Shown here: positions 45,305 to 55,601 of the stretch, piece by piece
Numbering within the stretch: the stretch's first letter is position 1
Layout of the letters: each line of letters starts with the position of its first letter
NCBI GenBank assembly: GCA_002110465.1
Contig: NEED01000002.1
Coordinates: forward strand, 1 to 64,000
Length of the DNA: 64,000 nt
Origin: an unicellular cyanobacterium SU2
GTDB lineage: Bacteria > Cyanobacteriota > Cyanobacteriia > Cyanobacteriales > Microcystaceae
Reading direction: 5' to 3'
The notes under the pieces: model-generated
Seen by the model: the letters and a program-made list of their open reading frames with translations, nothing else
What the model was told of the DNA's origin: nothing
Database searches by the model: none
Made by a program: the position numbers and the translations under genes

Positions 45305-46498
45305 CTAAACTTTGCTGGGAATACTATCACTAAAGCGAATTTTTAAGTAATCTTCTTCCATTTTTGCTCCTGAAGGTTTCAAAGCAGCTAATGCTTGAGG
45401 TAAGACTAAATTACGGCGATGGTTGCCAATACGAATATTCAACTCATCTCCTGTTTTATTAAGTTGAATTTGTTCTTTGGGAATTCCTGGCAAGTACAAT
45501 TCTAGGCTATAGCTATCTTTGTTTTGAAGGACTTTAATGGTATCTTCTTTGTAGTAAACCTGAGCCGGATCTTCATCTTTATATAAGGTTTCTTTAAGCC
45601 TTTCTAAAGCCTCTAACCCACACATTTCCTCAGAATATAGAGGAACTTCTTTTACGGGTAACGGATGAAAATTCTCATGAATTTCTTGTTTGTAAATTTG
45701 TTGATTTTCTTTCCATCTTTGGAAGAAACCATCTGTCACGGTATCAGGAATAATGCGGTTAGCCACCACTAAATCAGTAGACACATTATACAAACTCAAA
45801 TAAGCATGGGCGCGTAATGATTCCTTAATCACCATTTTTTCAGGGTTAGTGACTAAACGGACTGTGGTTTGATTATTATCGGTTAAAACCTTTTCCAACT
45901 CCTCAATTTGTTCATAGAATTCATAGGGTGCGTCCATCACTTCTTTATCTGGTAAAGAAAACCCTGCAATGGGTTTAAATAACGGTTCTACCAACGGTCT
46001 TAAGGCCACAGACATTCCCTGTAACGGTTTGTAAAAGCGTCTCATATACCACCCCCCTACTTCGGGGATACTTAATAGCCTCAACGCTGTTCCTGTAGGG
46101 GCTGAGTCAATAATTAAAACGTCATATTCCCCTTCGTCATAGTGGCGTTTCATCCGCACTAACCCGAAAATTTCATCCATTCCAGGCAAAATTGCTAATT
46201 CTTCGGCTTGAACGCCATCAAGTCCTCTGGCTTGTAACACTTGGGTGATATAGCGTTTAACTGCCCCCCAGTTGCCTTCTAACTCCATGAGTGCATCCAA
46301 TTCTGCCCCCCAGAGGTTAGGACGCACTTTACGGGGATCGTGGCCTAATTCTAAATCAAAGCTATCGGCAAGGGAATGGGCGGGATCGGTACTTAATACG
46401 AGGGTTTTATAGCCTAATTCTGCACATCGCAGTCCAGTAGCCGCAGCAACGGAGGTTTTACCGACTCCTCCTTTACCAGTCATGAGGATTACACGCAT
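45305..46498 (-). CDS. ArsA/Get3-type ATPase with C-terminal alpha-crystallin-like extension
   Basis: The 397-residue protein has the deviant Walker [10 protein letters not shown] (residues 8-16), the switch [11 protein letters not shown], and [14 protein letters not shown]. The last 75 residues ([20 protein letters not shown], then [16 protein letters not shown]) resemble a small-heat-shock domain, a fusion seen in cyanobacteria and plastids. Get3-like members handle tail-anchored proteins. Without an arsenic operon nearby, arsenite export is unlikely. It is followed upstream by a DUF2358 gene 35 bp away. Confidence 0.9.
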   Translation of the reverse strand: MRVILMTGKGGVGKTSVAAATGLRCAELGYKTLVLSTDPAHSLADSFDLELGHDPRKVRPNLWGAELDALMELEGNWGAVKRYITQVLQARGLDGVQAEELAILPGMDEIFGLVRMKRHYDEGEYDVLIIDSAPTGTALRLLSIPEVGGWYMRRFYKPLQGMSVALRPLVEPLFKPIAGFSLPDKEVMDAPYEFYEQIEELEKVLTDNNQTTVRLVTNPEKMVIKESLRAHAYLSLYNVSTDLVVANRIIPDTVTDGFFQRWKENQQIYKQEIHENFHPLPVKEVPLYSEEMCGLEALERLKETLYKDEDPAQVYYKEDTIKVLQNKDSYSLELYLPGIPKEQIQLNKTGDELNIRIGNHRRNLVLPQALAALKPSGAKMEEDYLKIRFSDSIPSKV

Positions 46499-46533
46499 GG
46501 GTTCTCTAAGAAAGTTTACATTACTTATCTTTA

Positions 46534-46920
46534 TTATGAGGGATCGGGAGAGAAATGTTGCTTAATCACATCCCAACGAGAACAATTCCAGTAGTCAATG
46601 TGAGAGATAATCAGGTTTTTCTCATTTACCACTAACTCGCTTCTTCCTGGAATAGCGATGGGAGGTTTCCAAGGAAGAGGGGTTATCCAATGGAGAGTCC
46701 ATTCCGTATGGATGGTATCTTGAGAACGGTAAATTTTATGTAAATCAAGTTTAATTTCTTTAAACCAAGTTCCCATAAATTGAATCATCTTTTGATAGCG
46801 TTTTATTCCCCGAAATTCATTGAGAGGATCTTTGAAATAAACATTATCAGCATAAATTGAGTAAGTTTGATCAATGGGAAATTTTTGATAGTCGGTTTTG
46901 ATTATTTCAAAGATATCCAT
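46534..46920 (-). CDS. DUF2358-family protein
   Basis: The 128-residue protein matches DUF2358 by [20 protein letters not shown] and [20 protein letters not shown]. The fold is NTF2/SnoaL-like. No function is known. It is 35 bp upstream of the ArsA-type gene in the same direction. Confidence 0.8.
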   Translation of the reverse strand: MDIFEIIKTDYQKFPIDQTYSIYADNVYFKDPLNEFRGIKRYQKMIQFMGTWFKEIKLDLHKIYRSQDTIHTEWTLHWITPLPWKPPIAIPGRSELVVNEKNLIISHIDYWNCSRWDVIKQHFSPDPS

Positions 46921-47046
46921 GGGAATTCTTGGCTTTATTTGGAGAAAAATAGGTTATAAATATCTTTATTATTTTAACAGTCGGGAACAATTGTACAATA
47001 GGTTAGGTCAATTTATTAAATGTCTATTAAGGGAGTCACTTAAACC

Positions 47047-47301
47047 TTGGCATTCACCATTATTCGCCCTACTCCAGGACCGACAACCACCCAACAAATT
47101 CAAGAATTAATCTTAACTCATCCTCAAGGAATTACTGTAAAAAAGTTGAGCGATCGCCTAAATCGTCCCGTTTCAATGGTACAATATTGCCTCAAATCTC
47201 TTTTAGCTGTTAAAGTCATTAAAGCTAAGCGATCGCCCCATACTCAGCAATGGATCTATTATCCGATTTGTATTTCCTCTCTCCAATCTAATCAGAATTA
47301 A
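47047..47301 (+). CDS. Small helix-turn-helix protein
   Basis: The 84-residue protein is a winged-helix/MarR-like domain: TTTQQIQELILTHPQGITVK, LSDRLNRPVSMVQYCLKSLL and QQWIYYPICIS (wing). The only in-frame start near the domain is TTG at 47047, preceded by AAGGGAG at 47028-47034. It is divergent from the DUF2358 gene. HIP1 octamers lie inside it. Confidence 0.65.
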   Translation: MAFTIIRPTPGPTTTQQIQELILTHPQGITVKKLSDRLNRPVSMVQYCLKSLLAVKVIKAKRSPHTQQWIYYPICISSLQSNQN

Positions 47302-47394
47302 GTTGGTAGTTGAGGCTTTAGCCTTAAAAAACATAGAGTTTCTAGCAATATTTTAGCTTTCGTTGTTTTCCTAATTAATCCTTTTAGATTGTTA

Positions 47395-47757
47395 TTAGCT
47401 ACAAACCCATTCCCTAGCTTGACTAAATTGATCATTGTTAAAAACTTTGACGGGACAGGGTATGATAAACCCAAAGATTTTTGTCAGTATTTGCATCCAT
47501 TTAATATCAGAAACAAGGGCAATTTTTTCCCAGTTTTTTAAATGTTGAAATCCCACCTTAGCATCATCCCAGAGGGCTTTTAGTTCAAACCCAGAATACT
47601 CACCCCCAATATAATACAATAAACGGACTTTCTTCTCTTTTTCTAATTTGGCCTCAACTGCGGGAATAATGACTGATTCATAGTCATCCCCTGTAATCAT
47701 TCCTTCTGCGGAGAAAGCAAGGACATTTTCTGGGTAATCTGTAAAAAGTTTAATCAT
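47395..47757 (-). CDS. SpoIIAA-like (STAS/DUF3478) protein
   Basis: The 120-residue protein fits the SpoIIAA-like family: NVLAFSAEGMITGDDYESVI, KKVRLLYYIGGEYSGFELKA and HLKNWEKIALVSDIKWMQIL. The alpha/beta fold is expected to associate with membranes or anti-sigma-like partners. Function unknown. It is monocistronic. Confidence 0.8.
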   Translation of the reverse strand: MIKLFTDYPENVLAFSAEGMITGDDYESVIIPAVEAKLEKEKKVRLLYYIGGEYSGFELKALWDDAKVGFQHLKNWEKIALVSDIKWMQILTKIFGFIIPCPVKVFNNDQFSQAREWVCS

Positions 47758-47891
47758 TTTTAGCTCTCCTATTCAATTGTTTTCAGCTTAAACAGGTTAC
47801 TTATCTGTAGAGAGAGATAGGCAATTCATTACTTACTCCAATTTTAACATTTATTGATCAATTAAATCAAATATAAGAAAAACAACCATAA

Positions 47892-47911
47892 GGTGGGCAA
47901 TGCCCACCCTA
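47892..47911. terminator. Hairpin downstream of ilvD
   Basis: GGTGGGCAATGCCCACC forms a seven-pair stem just past the ilvD stop on the minus strand. A T-rich stretch follows about ten bases later. The same type of inverted repeat occurs at other gene ends in these genomes, as at 10388. Confidence 0.5.
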
Positions 47912-47915
47912 CAAT

Positions 47916-49601
47916 TTAGAACAAATCTAAATCCGTGACTGCCCCCAAACTACTCGAAGAAACTAACTTAGCATACTTGCCTAAAACTCCTCGTTGATAA
48001 CGGGGTTGTGGCGCAGTCCAATTCTCACGACGTTGGGCTAATTCCTCCTCAGAAACATTCAATTGTAATAACCGTTTTTCTGCATCAATCGTAATACTAT
48101 CTCCCTCTTTGACTAAGGCAATAGTTCCCCCGACAAAAGCCTCTGGGGCTACATGACCTACTACCAAACCATAGGTTCCGCCAGAAAAGCGACCATCTGT
48201 AATTAAGCCTACCGAATCTCCTAAGCCTGCGCCAATAATTGCAGAAGTTGGGGCTAACATTTCCCGCATTCCAGGGCCGCCTTTGGGACCTTCATAGCGA
48301 ACAATAATGATATCCCCTGCCTTAATTTTTCCGGCTAAAATGGCATCTAAACAGTTTTCTTCTGATTCAAAAACTTTCGCAGGTCCAGTAATTTTAGGAT
48401 TTTTAACTCCACTAATTTTAGCAACCGCCCCTTCAGAGGCTAAATTCCCTTTAAGAATGGCTAAATGACCTTCTTTATACACAGGGTTACTCCAAGGACG
48501 AATCACATCTTGATTGGTTGGGGGTTCATCGGGAACATCTTGTAAAATTTCAGCGATAGTTTGTCCCGAAATAGTTAAAGCATCCCCATGCAATAATCCC
48601 TGAATTAATAACATTTTCATCACTTGAGGAATGCCCCCAGCCTGATGTAAATTGGTGGTAACGTAGCGTCCTGATGGTTTTAGATCACACAATACCGGAA
48701 CCTTTTTCCGAATGGTTTCAAAGTCATCTAAGGTCAACTCAACCCCAATGGTATTAGCAATAGCTAATAGATGTAAGACTGCATTGGTAGACCCGCCCAC
48801 TGCCATAACGACAGTAATGGCATTTTCAAATGCTTTACGGGTCAAAATTTGACTGGGTAGAATTTGGTTACAGATAGCATCTACTAAAACAAAAGCTGAT
48901 TTTTCCGTACTATCTGCCTTCTCTGCATCCTCAGCCGCCATTGTAGACGAATAGGGTAAACTCATTCCCATTGCTTCAAAAGCCGATGACATGGTATTGG
49001 CGGTAAACATTCCCCCACACGAACCCGCCCCAGGACAGGCATTCCGTTCAATAGCTAATAATTTGTTATCGTCTATCTTACCGGCGCTGTATTGTCCTAC
49101 TGCTTCAAAGGCACTAACAACGGTTAAATCTTCCCCTTGATAATGTCCAGGTTTGATGGTTCCCCCATAAACAAAGATAGCAGGAATATTCATCCTGGCC
49201 ATGGCAATCATTGCCCCGGGCATATTTTTATCACATCCCCCAATAGCAAGGACTCCATCCATACTTTGACCATTACAGGCGGTTTCAATAGAGTCAGCAA
49301 TCACTTCCCGTGAGACAAGAGAATACTTCATCCCTTCGGTTCCCATGGAGATACCATCACTAATGGTAATTGTACCGAACATTTGGGGCATGGCTCCCGC
49401 AGTTTTTAAGCCAGCTTCAGCCCGTTTAGCTAAGTCATTAATACCTATATTGCAGGGGGTGATGGTACTATATCCATTGGCTAATCCCACAATAGGTTTA
49501 GTGAAATCATTATCTTCAAACCCTACCGCCCTCAACATAGCGCGATTTGGGGTTCGTTGACTTCCTTGAGTAACGACGCGACTTCTAAGGTTATCTGACA
49601 T
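47916..49601 (-). CDS. ilvD: Dihydroxy-acid dehydratase
   Basis: The 561-residue enzyme dehydrates 2,3-dihydroxy acids to 2-keto acids in valine, isoleucine and leucine synthesis. Iron-sulfur ligands are visible in [20 protein letters not shown] and [20 protein letters not shown] and [16 protein letters not shown]. The C-terminal swivelling domain has [12 protein letters not shown] and [14 protein letters not shown]. Full length for the family. It is monocistronic and ends in a hairpin. Confidence 0.97.
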   Translation of the reverse strand: MSDNLRSRVVTQGSQRTPNRAMLRAVGFEDNDFTKPIVGLANGYSTITPCNIGINDLAKRAEAGLKTAGAMPQMFGTITISDGISMGTEGMKYSLVSREVIADSIETACNGQSMDGVLAIGGCDKNMPGAMIAMARMNIPAIFVYGGTIKPGHYQGEDLTVVSAFEAVGQYSAGKIDDNKLLAIERNACPGAGSCGGMFTANTMSSAFEAMGMSLPYSSTMAAEDAEKADSTEKSAFVLVDAICNQILPSQILTRKAFENAITVVMAVGGSTNAVLHLLAIANTIGVELTLDDFETIRKKVPVLCDLKPSGRYVTTNLHQAGGIPQVMKMLLIQGLLHGDALTISGQTIAEILQDVPDEPPTNQDVIRPWSNPVYKEGHLAILKGNLASEGAVAKISGVKNPKITGPAKVFESEENCLDAILAGKIKAGDIIIVRYEGPKGGPGMREMLAPTSAIIGAGLGDSVGLITDGRFSGGTYGLVVGHVAPEAFVGGTIALVKEGDSITIDAEKRLLQLNVSEEELAQRRENWTAPQPRYQRGVLGKYAKLVSSSSLGAVTDLDLF

Positions 49602-50028
49602 TTATATGGTTCTCCTGATGACAATAGCACTTCTTCTATTGTCTATGGTTGGTTGGAGTTCAGGTTGTTAAATGTCACAAAAATTTTATAGTTGTACAAA
49701 TTTTTTATAAGTATACCTAAAATTATATTTTTGATGTCTTATTTTCCTAATTTAAAAGTTACCAAACTATAACAAAAATGATTGATATTATTGCCTGAGT
49801 TATAAATTCCTAGTCAGGTTTTATCGAAAGTTATAAGTTGCGTGATTTTTCGGATTGATATATCATGTGATCTTGGCAATAATAAAAAAGATAAAAGTCA
49901 AAGGTAAACGCAAATTGTGATCAATTTATCTCCTAAACTACCTAAAATATATAAGGTTTTAGTTCTGTTTAGTGGATTTTGATCTCAGAAATAGTTTATC
50001 TGACAAAACATATTAGGATAATAAATAA
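49602..50028. other. Upstream region of ilvD, no gene recognised
   Basis: About 430 AT-rich bases between divergent genes. No repeat, attenuator or RNA gene could be recognised. Confidence 0.35.
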
Positions 50029-50379
50029 ATGTTATTAGATTTGATTTCTTTTGGTTATGATAGTTGTAGTCAGAAATCGGTGAGAAATATTTTCCAAAAA
50101 GCGGTTGATATTGGAAAGCCATTAAATAGAGTGTTATTAATCGCTCTTAGTTCTGGATATAACAGCCAACAGATTTTAAAATCCGTTAAATATTATCGTC
50201 AAGAATTCAATCAAAATCATAGTTTAAGCAATTTTCAGGAGGTCTCTTCCAAAAATTATCATGTCATGGAAATAAGTTGGGTAAATCTCCGAGAAAAAAT
50301 GAAGATAAAAAGGAAATATCCTAAAAAAATTACTGGCAAAAAGTACCAACAAAATTTTCTAAGAAGGAAACTCACTTGA
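50029..50379 (+). CDS. Small hypothetical protein
   Basis: The 116-residue basic protein (SGYNSQQILKSVKYYRQEFN; NLREKMKIKRKYPKKITGKK) has no signal peptide or recognised domain. It ends 3 bp before the convergent coaX. Composition is like coding DNA of its neighbours, but no family supports it. Confidence 0.5.
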   Translation: MLLDLISFGYDSCSQKSVRNIFQKAVDIGKPLNRVLLIALSSGYNSQQILKSVKYYRQEFNQNHSLSNFQEVSSKNYHVMEISWVNLREKMKIKRKYPKKITGKKYQQNFLRRKLT

Positions 50380-50382
50380 TGA

Positions 50383-51141
50383 TTAGAAAAAGAGTTTTCT
50401 TACGCCCAAAAAAATTAGATTACTATCTTGTTGTAAGTGATGGGCAACATTATCGTTTCCAAGTGTTAAATAAGTTAAAATTTGTTGGGAATCTCCCCCT
50501 GTCAGGATCACTTTACTGTTGGAAAATTTATTCAGCCAATCTTTGACAAATGTGTCAATTCCTGCTAGAAAGGTATGAATAATGCCACTTTGAATGGCAT
50601 CAGCAGTTGTGGTTGCCCAAAAAGTAGGTAAACTCGTCGGTAAAACTAATTCGGGTAAAGCAGCCGTATTACTAGCTAGAGACTTAAATTGTAACCGCAA
50701 TCCAGGTAAAATAGCTCCCCCAACTAAAGTGCGATCGCCATCAACTCCTGTAAAAGTTAATGCAGTTCCCGCATCAATCACTAAGCAAGGAAACCCATAA
50801 GTTTCCCCTGCACCCAAAACCGCTAAAGCCCGATCAATTCCTAGGGTTGGATAAACTTTTTTTAAGGGAATTTGTGATAAGGTTATTTTGTTTATTCTTG
50901 GATAAGTTTCCCATAATTTGGTTTGGGAAGGAACCACAGAGGCAAAATAAATAGGTAAGTCATCGGGTAATTGGGGAAGCAACAAATGTTGGGGTAATGT
51001 ATCAGTTGTAATGGGATTCAATAAATGAGGAGTATCCCAAGTCTTGTGTAGTGTTCCTTGTTGAAAATATCCCCAATGGAGACGGGAATTCCCAACTACT
51101 AAGGTAAAATATTGGGAAGAATTGAAAGAATTAATAGTCAT
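50383..51141 (-). CDS. coaX: Type III pantothenate kinase
   Basis: The 252-residue protein has the ASKHA-type motifs of CoaX: VGNSRLHWG at the start, CLVIDAGTALTFTGVDGD in the middle and VILTGGDSQQ near the end. It phosphorylates pantothenate in the first step of coenzyme A synthesis. The N-terminal Asp of the usual DxGNT phosphate loop is replaced (LVVGNSR), as seen in cyanobacterial members. Confidence 0.9.
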   Translation of the reverse strand: MTINSFNSSQYFTLVVGNSRLHWGYFQQGTLHKTWDTPHLLNPITTDTLPQHLLLPQLPDDLPIYFASVVPSQTKLWETYPRINKITLSQIPLKKVYPTLGIDRALAVLGAGETYGFPCLVIDAGTALTFTGVDGDRTLVGGAILPGLRLQFKSLASNTAALPELVLPTSLPTFWATTTADAIQSGIIHTFLAGIDTFVKDWLNKFSNSKVILTGGDSQQILTYLTLGNDNVAHHLQQDSNLIFLGVRKLFF

Positions 51142-51430
51142 TTAATTGTGAAAAACGGTATTCTCTGTTATTCTCTCATTAATCGTTTAAGCTTGTCAGC
51201 CAATCGTCAATCTTTTAGCCACAATAACCATTTAAGATTGTTGTTTAAGCGAAATTTTTGTTGAGGTGAAAATGAATAATAAATGAAAAGTTATTTTTCT
51301 TAATTACCGTTTTTTTACGGAGAATCTTTTTTGAATTGTCCAGTCGAATTTCTGTAATATTTCAGTGTTTTTTTCTTAGGAGTTAAGCTAAACTAAATTA
51401 ACAACTAAAGACATTCAAAGTGAATCTAAA
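51142..51430. other. Intergenic region, no gene recognised
   Basis: AT-rich region upstream of coaX, continuous with a dispersed repeat. No gene seen. Confidence 0.35.
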
Positions 51431-51553
51431 TGAGTAGGCATAATTAAACATATAACATAAAAGTTCATCATCAGGGCTTGAGAATCGGTAAAACAAAGAT
51501 TTTAAGTTAAGGACTTACGACACACTTAGCAGTATTTTTTGTCTATCTACTCA
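51431..51553 (+). repeat. Dispersed repeat family A, copy 2
   Basis: Starts TGAGTAGGCATAATTAAACA, continues AAAAGTTCATCATCAGGGCT and TTGAGAATCGG, and closes with CTATCTACTCA, the inverse of its start. It is homologous to 6275-6395 and 63871-64000. Confidence 0.6.
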
Positions 51554-51625
51554 TACTCAATCACAAAAAGATTCATTTAACCTAATACCATTCCTTTGCT
51601 TAAAAATAAAAATCTGATTAAAACC

Positions 51626-51832
51626 ATGAATAATCCTCAACTTATTACTAATTTTCTGCAATTTCTCCGTCAAGACCTAGCGATGTGTGATGATTCTTTA
51701 GATTTCATTAGAAGACATTTAGACGTAAATCAAGGGAATCTACCGATGTTATTGTGGCAATATGGATTAATTACCCTACCTCAGTTAGACTCTATTTTTG
51801 ATTGGATCGAGCACACGGGTTGCCTTATTTAA
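51626..51832 (+). CDS. DUF2949-family small protein
   Basis: The 68-residue helical protein matches DUF2949, known only from cyanobacteria: LIQFLRQD-like start (FLQFLRQDLAMCDDSLDFI) and LPMLLWQYGLITLPQLDSIF. Function unknown. I use the ATG at 51626 rather than the TTG at 51596. Confidence 0.8.
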   Translation: MNNPQLITNFLQFLRQDLAMCDDSLDFIRRHLDVNQGNLPMLLWQYGLITLPQLDSIFDWIEHTGCLI

Positions 51833-51961
51833 CAGAACTACATAATTTATCTGACTCGAACAGAGATCACTTTTTGGATATACAAATTTTGGATATACAA
51901 ATTAATTCAAAATAAATCATAAAATGATAGAAATAGTGGCACTCAAGGAAATTTGTTAGGA

Positions 51962-52222
51962 ATGTTACCACAGCCAATTATTGCAGGGTTAATTTCTAGT
52001 TTACTTGTCGCGATTGGATGGTGGCGTTTACAGCAAGATAAACCCGAAAAAAGCTTTTTTTGGCTGATGTTTGCCCTCACCAATTTTTTCTTAGCAGTGG
52101 TAGCCTATTATTTTCCCGTGGGTTTAGCGATCGCTTTTTCTGTTTGTTTTCCTTTAACCTTTGGCCTCAAAAATCTTTCTCAACTAATATTTGCATTTGA
52201 TAGAAAAAAAGATATTTTTTAG
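51962..52222 (+). CDS. Small membrane protein
   Basis: The 86-residue protein has two or three membrane helices (IIAGLISSLLVAIGWW; FFWLMFALTNFFLAVVAYYF; GLAIAFSVCFPLTFGL). An AAGGAA lies 11 bases before the ATG. It is separated by 9 bp from the next small membrane protein and probably forms an operon with it. No family recognised. Confidence 0.65.
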   Translation: MLPQPIIAGLISSLLVAIGWWRLQQDKPEKSFFWLMFALTNFFLAVVAYYFPVGLAIAFSVCFPLTFGLKNLSQLIFAFDRKKDIF

Positions 52223-52231
52223 GCAATCTTG

Positions 52232-52522
52232 ATGCAGTTTTGGGTTCCTTTGATGCTTTTTGGCACATTTGGTACGTTATTTTTGCTCGATCACGGTAGT
52301 ATTAACTGGTTAGTTTCTCTTCCTTTGGCGGCTAGTGTTAGTTGGTTTAATGCTATTAACTGGCACAAATACCTAATCATTAGTAGAGGAGGGGGCAGCA
52401 GTAGAAGCAGTTATGGCGGTAGTTATGGTGGTAGCAGTGGTAGTGGTAGTAGTGGCGGTGATAGCGGCGGTGGTTTTGGTGGCGGTTCAACACATGGTGG
52501 CGGTGATGGTGGCGGTTGGTAG
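52232..52522 (+). CDS. Small membrane protein with Gly/Ser-rich tail
   Basis: The 96-residue protein has two hydrophobic helices (VPLMLFGTFGTLFLLDHG; WLVSLPLAASVSWFNAINW) and a tail of about 45 residues made almost only of Gly and Ser (GGSSRSSYGGSYGGSSGSGS), ending GGGDGGGW. Such tails occur in TPM-domain and YgcG-like membrane proteins, but the TPM domain is absent. Function unknown. Confidence 0.65.
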   Translation: MQFWVPLMLFGTFGTLFLLDHGSINWLVSLPLAASVSWFNAINWHKYLIISRGGGSSRSSYGGSYGGSSGSGSSGGDSGGGFGGGSTHGGGDGGGW

Positions 52523-52553
52523 GGGCGCAATGCTTGCGCCTCAGCTTAACTTG

Positions 52554-53477
52554 TTACATTTTAGGAACCACATCTGTTAAGGCTTGCTTCAGGTTAGGAT
52601 ATTGATACTCAAACCCAATAGATTGAGTTTTATTGGGTAAAACTTGTTGACCTTCTAACACCACTTTTGATGCTTCTCCTAACAATAATTCTAAAGCAAA
52701 ATCTGGAACAGGTAGCCAAGAGGGACGGTGCATAATTTCCCCTAAAGTTTCACACAGTTTACTCATCCTAACAGGGTTAGGAGATGTAGCATTAAATGTC
52801 CCTTCGATATCGTTTCGCTTAAGAGATTCAACAATTAACTTAACCAAATCATCTCGATGAATCCAAGAAAACCATTGACGACCTTTTCCTAATGGTCCCC
52901 CTGCAAATAATTTAAAGGGAGGAATCATTTTTGCTAATGCCCCTCCATTCCCCAAAACAATACCTATGCGTAGAATAACTAAGCGAACGTCTGCTTGTTT
53001 TACCTGGTTAGCTTCTGTTTCCCATGCTTGACAAACTTCCGCTAAAAAATCATCTCCTGGGTTACTATTTTCATCAAATATTCCTGTTTCACTTGTCCCA
53101 TAATAACCAACGGCTGAGGCATTAACTAGAACAGATGGTTTAACTTCAGCTTGAGTAATTGCTTCAACAATTTTTCGGGTTCCCAACTGACGACTTTCTA
53201 AGATAGCTTTTCTATGTTCTGGAGTCCACCGTTCTGCGATAGGTTCCCCAGCTAAATTAACCACTCCATCACAACCAGAAATAGCTTGTTGCCATTCTCC
53301 TGATTCTGTCGGTTGATAAGCAATAATTTCTAAATTTGGAAAGCGAGAAGCGGGATAAAGTCGTTGAGCGCGGTTAGCATTGCGAGTGAAAATTAATAAT
53401 TGATGTCCGTCATCTTTTAACTTTTCAACTAATCGACTACCAACAAATCCAGTGGCTCCAGTAATGGCAATTTTCAT
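52554..53477 (-). CDS. TIGR01777-family NAD(P)-binding oxidoreductase (SDR epimerase type)
   Basis: The 307-residue protein has the extended SDR nucleotide-binding motif ITGATGFVGSRLVEKL, the active-site region VNASAVGYYG with Ser and Tyr, and a C-terminal DUF1731-like part (LPVPDFALELLLGEASKVVL). Cyanobacterial members have been called SulA-like cell-division inhibitors. That name is not demonstrated here, and the substrate is unknown. Confidence 0.9.
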   Translation of the reverse strand: MKIAITGATGFVGSRLVEKLKDDGHQLLIFTRNANRAQRLYPASRFPNLEIIAYQPTESGEWQQAISGCDGVVNLAGEPIAERWTPEHRKAILESRQLGTRKIVEAITQAEVKPSVLVNASAVGYYGTSETGIFDENSNPGDDFLAEVCQAWETEANQVKQADVRLVILRIGIVLGNGGALAKMIPPFKLFAGGPLGKGRQWFSWIHRDDLVKLIVESLKRNDIEGTFNATSPNPVRMSKLCETLGEIMHRPSWLPVPDFALELLLGEASKVVLEGQQVLPNKTQSIGFEYQYPNLKQALTDVVPKM

Positions 53478-53517
53478 AAAAAATATGGGTGATAAACAAC
53501 TAATTTTCTAACAAGTT

Positions 53518-53898
53518 TTAACTTTTTTGGGTGTCTTGATAACCCATCCCATTCGCTTCAGCATAACGGTGCATAAAGCGCATAAAACGTTCCCAATGAT
53601 CATCTTGTTCGATGTCAAATCCACATTCAACCTGTTTTAACTCATCTCCTTCATCTCCACCCCAAATAATTTTTAGAGAAGAAGGTTTAATACTAATCTC
53701 ACCTTCAGAATCAATCAAACGTAAATCTCCATAGGTTTGTTCCCTAAAACTTCTAAATTGTTCTAGAGATTTTAGGTTTTCAAATACCATCAAAACATTA
53801 CGAATGCCGGTTTGTTTACCACGACGTAAACTAACATTACTCAATTCTTCTTTAATACCGACAAAAAATTCTATTGAAGGGCTGATAGGCTCAGTCAT
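53518..53898 (-). CDS. Photosystem II assembly protein, Psb28 family (Psb28-2-like)
   Basis: The 126-residue protein has the Psb28 pattern: IEFFVGIKEELSNVSLRRGK, LRLIDSEGEISIKPSSLKII and the C-terminal signature HWERFMRFMHRYAEANGMGY. It binds assembly intermediates of photosystem II, near CP47. Substitutions at otherwise common positions suggest the Psb28-2 paralogue rather than Psb28-1. petM lies 101 bp upstream on the same strand. Confidence 0.85.
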   Translation of the reverse strand: MTEPISPSIEFFVGIKEELSNVSLRRGKQTGIRNVLMVFENLKSLEQFRSFREQTYGDLRLIDSEGEISIKPSSLKIIWGGDEGDELKQVECGFDIEQDDHWERFMRFMHRYAEANGMGYQDTQKS

Positions 53899-53999
53899 GA
53901 CTCATCAATAATAAAATTATTAAACAAATTTCCCGAAGTTTATGGGGATGAGGGATAATCAAATTATCTGGTTTTTTATCCCTCAGTTAAAACTGAAAC

Positions 54000-54113
54000 T
54001 TATTCAGCTTCTCCTCCTTGAATTTTAAGGATAAGAAATCCCCAAGCTAAACCAACTAATACGAGAACAATACATAAAATTGCTCCGTTAAACATCATGC
54101 TTTCTGCCGTCAT
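54000..54113 (-). CDS. petM: Cytochrome b6f complex subunit PetM
   Basis: A 37-residue reading frame begins [20 protein letters not shown] and ends [15 protein letters not shown]. This is the single-helix subunit VII of cytochrome b6f in the thylakoid membrane. AAGGAG lies 9 bases before the ATG. The gene is too short for many ORF callers and is upstream of the psb28-type gene on the same strand. Confidence 0.93.
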   Translation of the reverse strand: MTAESMMFNGAILCIVLVLVGLAWGFLILKIQGGEAE

Positions 54114-54281
54114 TTTTGTAACTCCTTTAATAATCTAAAAACATTGATTTTTGTCAGATTTTAGCTAATAGCAAGTCCCCTAATTTGACCTAATTCTTGG
54201 TAGATAGGGACACTTACAAAAGTTAAGCTGAAATTGACCCATTATCGGTATCATTGTAGAACACTAAGGCGACATTGTGAG

Positions 54282-55421
54282 ATGCAACCTCTCAACTTGA
54301 CAACTCCATCAACGGATAAAACCATCAACTCCTCTGACTCCTACCGTCCCCATTTAGCGGTAACTATGGGTGATCCTAGGGGAATTGGGGCAGAAATTAT
54401 CCTGAAAGCATTAGCTGATCCGTCAATCACGAAAAATTGTCGTTTAACGGTGATTGGGACGCGATCGCTGCTAGAAAAAACCTACCAATTATTACAAAAT
54501 ACACAAGAATCCTTAGCTGATCCTGATTCTTTGTCTATTGTTGACATTGCCCTCGATCAAACAACCCTATCCCAGATTACCCTAGGACAAGGCAATCAAG
54601 CCAGTGGAAGGGCGAGTTTTGCTTATTTGGAGACAGCTATTGATCGTACCCTAAAAGGGGAGTTTCAGGGCATTGTCACTGCCCCGATTGCTAAATCCTG
54701 TTGGAAGATGGCAGGATATGATTACCCTGGACAAACGGAGGTATTAGCCCAAAAAGCGGGGGTTGAGAAGTTTGGGATGTTATTTGTAGCGCGATCGCCC
54801 TATACCGGTTGGACGTTACGAACCCTATTAGCTACCACCCATATTCCTTTATCCCAAGTTGCTAGGACTTTAACCCCAGAATTAATGACCTTAAAATTAA
54901 GGTTATTAATCAACTGTTTACAAGAAGATTTTGCCATCAAAAACCCTAAAATTGTGATTGCGGGATTAAACCCTCATAGCGGGGAACAAGGACAGTTAGG
55001 AACTGAAGAAAAAGACTGGTTATTCTCTTGGCTAGATACTCAACAAAAACAATATCCTGATGTTGAATTAGTGGGGTTAGTTCCCCCTGATACCATGTGG
55101 GTTAAACCTGGAAAAGCTTGGTATGGAAATCAATTAGAATTAATGCAAATGGGAGATGCGTCGCGCGATCGCTCGACGTTAACGATGGAAAATCCAGGGG
55201 ATGGTTACTTAGCTTTATATCATGATCAAGGGTTAATTCCAGTTAAATTAATGGCGTTTGATCAGGCAATTAATACCACTATTGGATTACCTTTTATAAG
55301 AACTTCTCCTGATCATGGAACAGCTTTTGATATAGCGGGTAAAGGCATTGCAAGGGCTGCAAGTATGAAAGCAGCAATTAACTTAGCTGCTGAGTTAACT
55401 TATTGTCGGTTGAATCAATGA
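54282..55421 (+). CDS. pdxA: 4-hydroxythreonine-4-phosphate dehydrogenase
   Basis: The 379-residue enzyme acts in pyridoxal phosphate synthesis (DXP-independent branch absent; this is the PdxA/PdxJ route). Motifs: [20 protein letters not shown] at the N-terminus, [20 protein letters not shown], metal-binding His in [23 protein letters not shown] and [15 protein letters not shown] use the ATG at 54282 (MQPLNLTT). The upstream TTG at 54234 has no family sequence after it. Confidence 0.93.
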   Translation: MQPLNLTTPSTDKTINSSDSYRPHLAVTMGDPRGIGAEIILKALADPSITKNCRLTVIGTRSLLEKTYQLLQNTQESLADPDSLSIVDIALDQTTLSQITLGQGNQASGRASFAYLETAIDRTLKGEFQGIVTAPIAKSCWKMAGYDYPGQTEVLAQKAGVEKFGMLFVARSPYTGWTLRTLLATTHIPLSQVARTLTPELMTLKLRLLINCLQEDFAIKNPKIVIAGLNPHSGEQGQLGTEEKDWLFSWLDTQQKQYPDVELVGLVPPDTMWVKPGKAWYGNQLELMQMGDASRDRSTLTMENPGDGYLALYHDQGLIPVKLMAFDQAINTTIGLPFIRTSPDHGTAFDIAGKGIARAASMKAAINLAAELTYCRLNQ

Positions 55422-55490
55422 TAGTTTTAGACTAATTTCTGGGAATCCTGTCATTAATCTAATACCTCCTTCTTGTATAAAAATGTATTA

Positions 55491-55601
55491 ATTCTAACCA
55501 ACGGATTTACTTAAAAAACTCAAAAAACCCCTTCTCAAGAAATTAACCTAGCAAAACAGAGAAGACGAGATTATTTAAACAGGAGATTAAATCATGAGTG
55601 A
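55491..55601 (+). pseudogene. Remnant of a HigB/Gp49-like toxin
   Basis: In one frame the sequence reads ILTNGFT, a stop, then KTQKTPSQEINLAKQRRRDY and LNRRLNHE, stopping 8 bases past the antitoxin start. The phrase KKTQKTP..EI.LA..RR..Y is the C-terminal signature of phage-derived Gp49-like (HigB) toxins. The expected Lys codon AAA is TAA, and the N-terminal part is missing, so no toxin can be made. Confidence 0.7.

Noticed and set aside
45305-46498. Arsenite efflux ATPase function for the ArsA-like gene
   Set aside because: No arsB, arsC or arsR nearby. The C-terminal crystallin-like extension fits the cyanobacterial Get3-like group.
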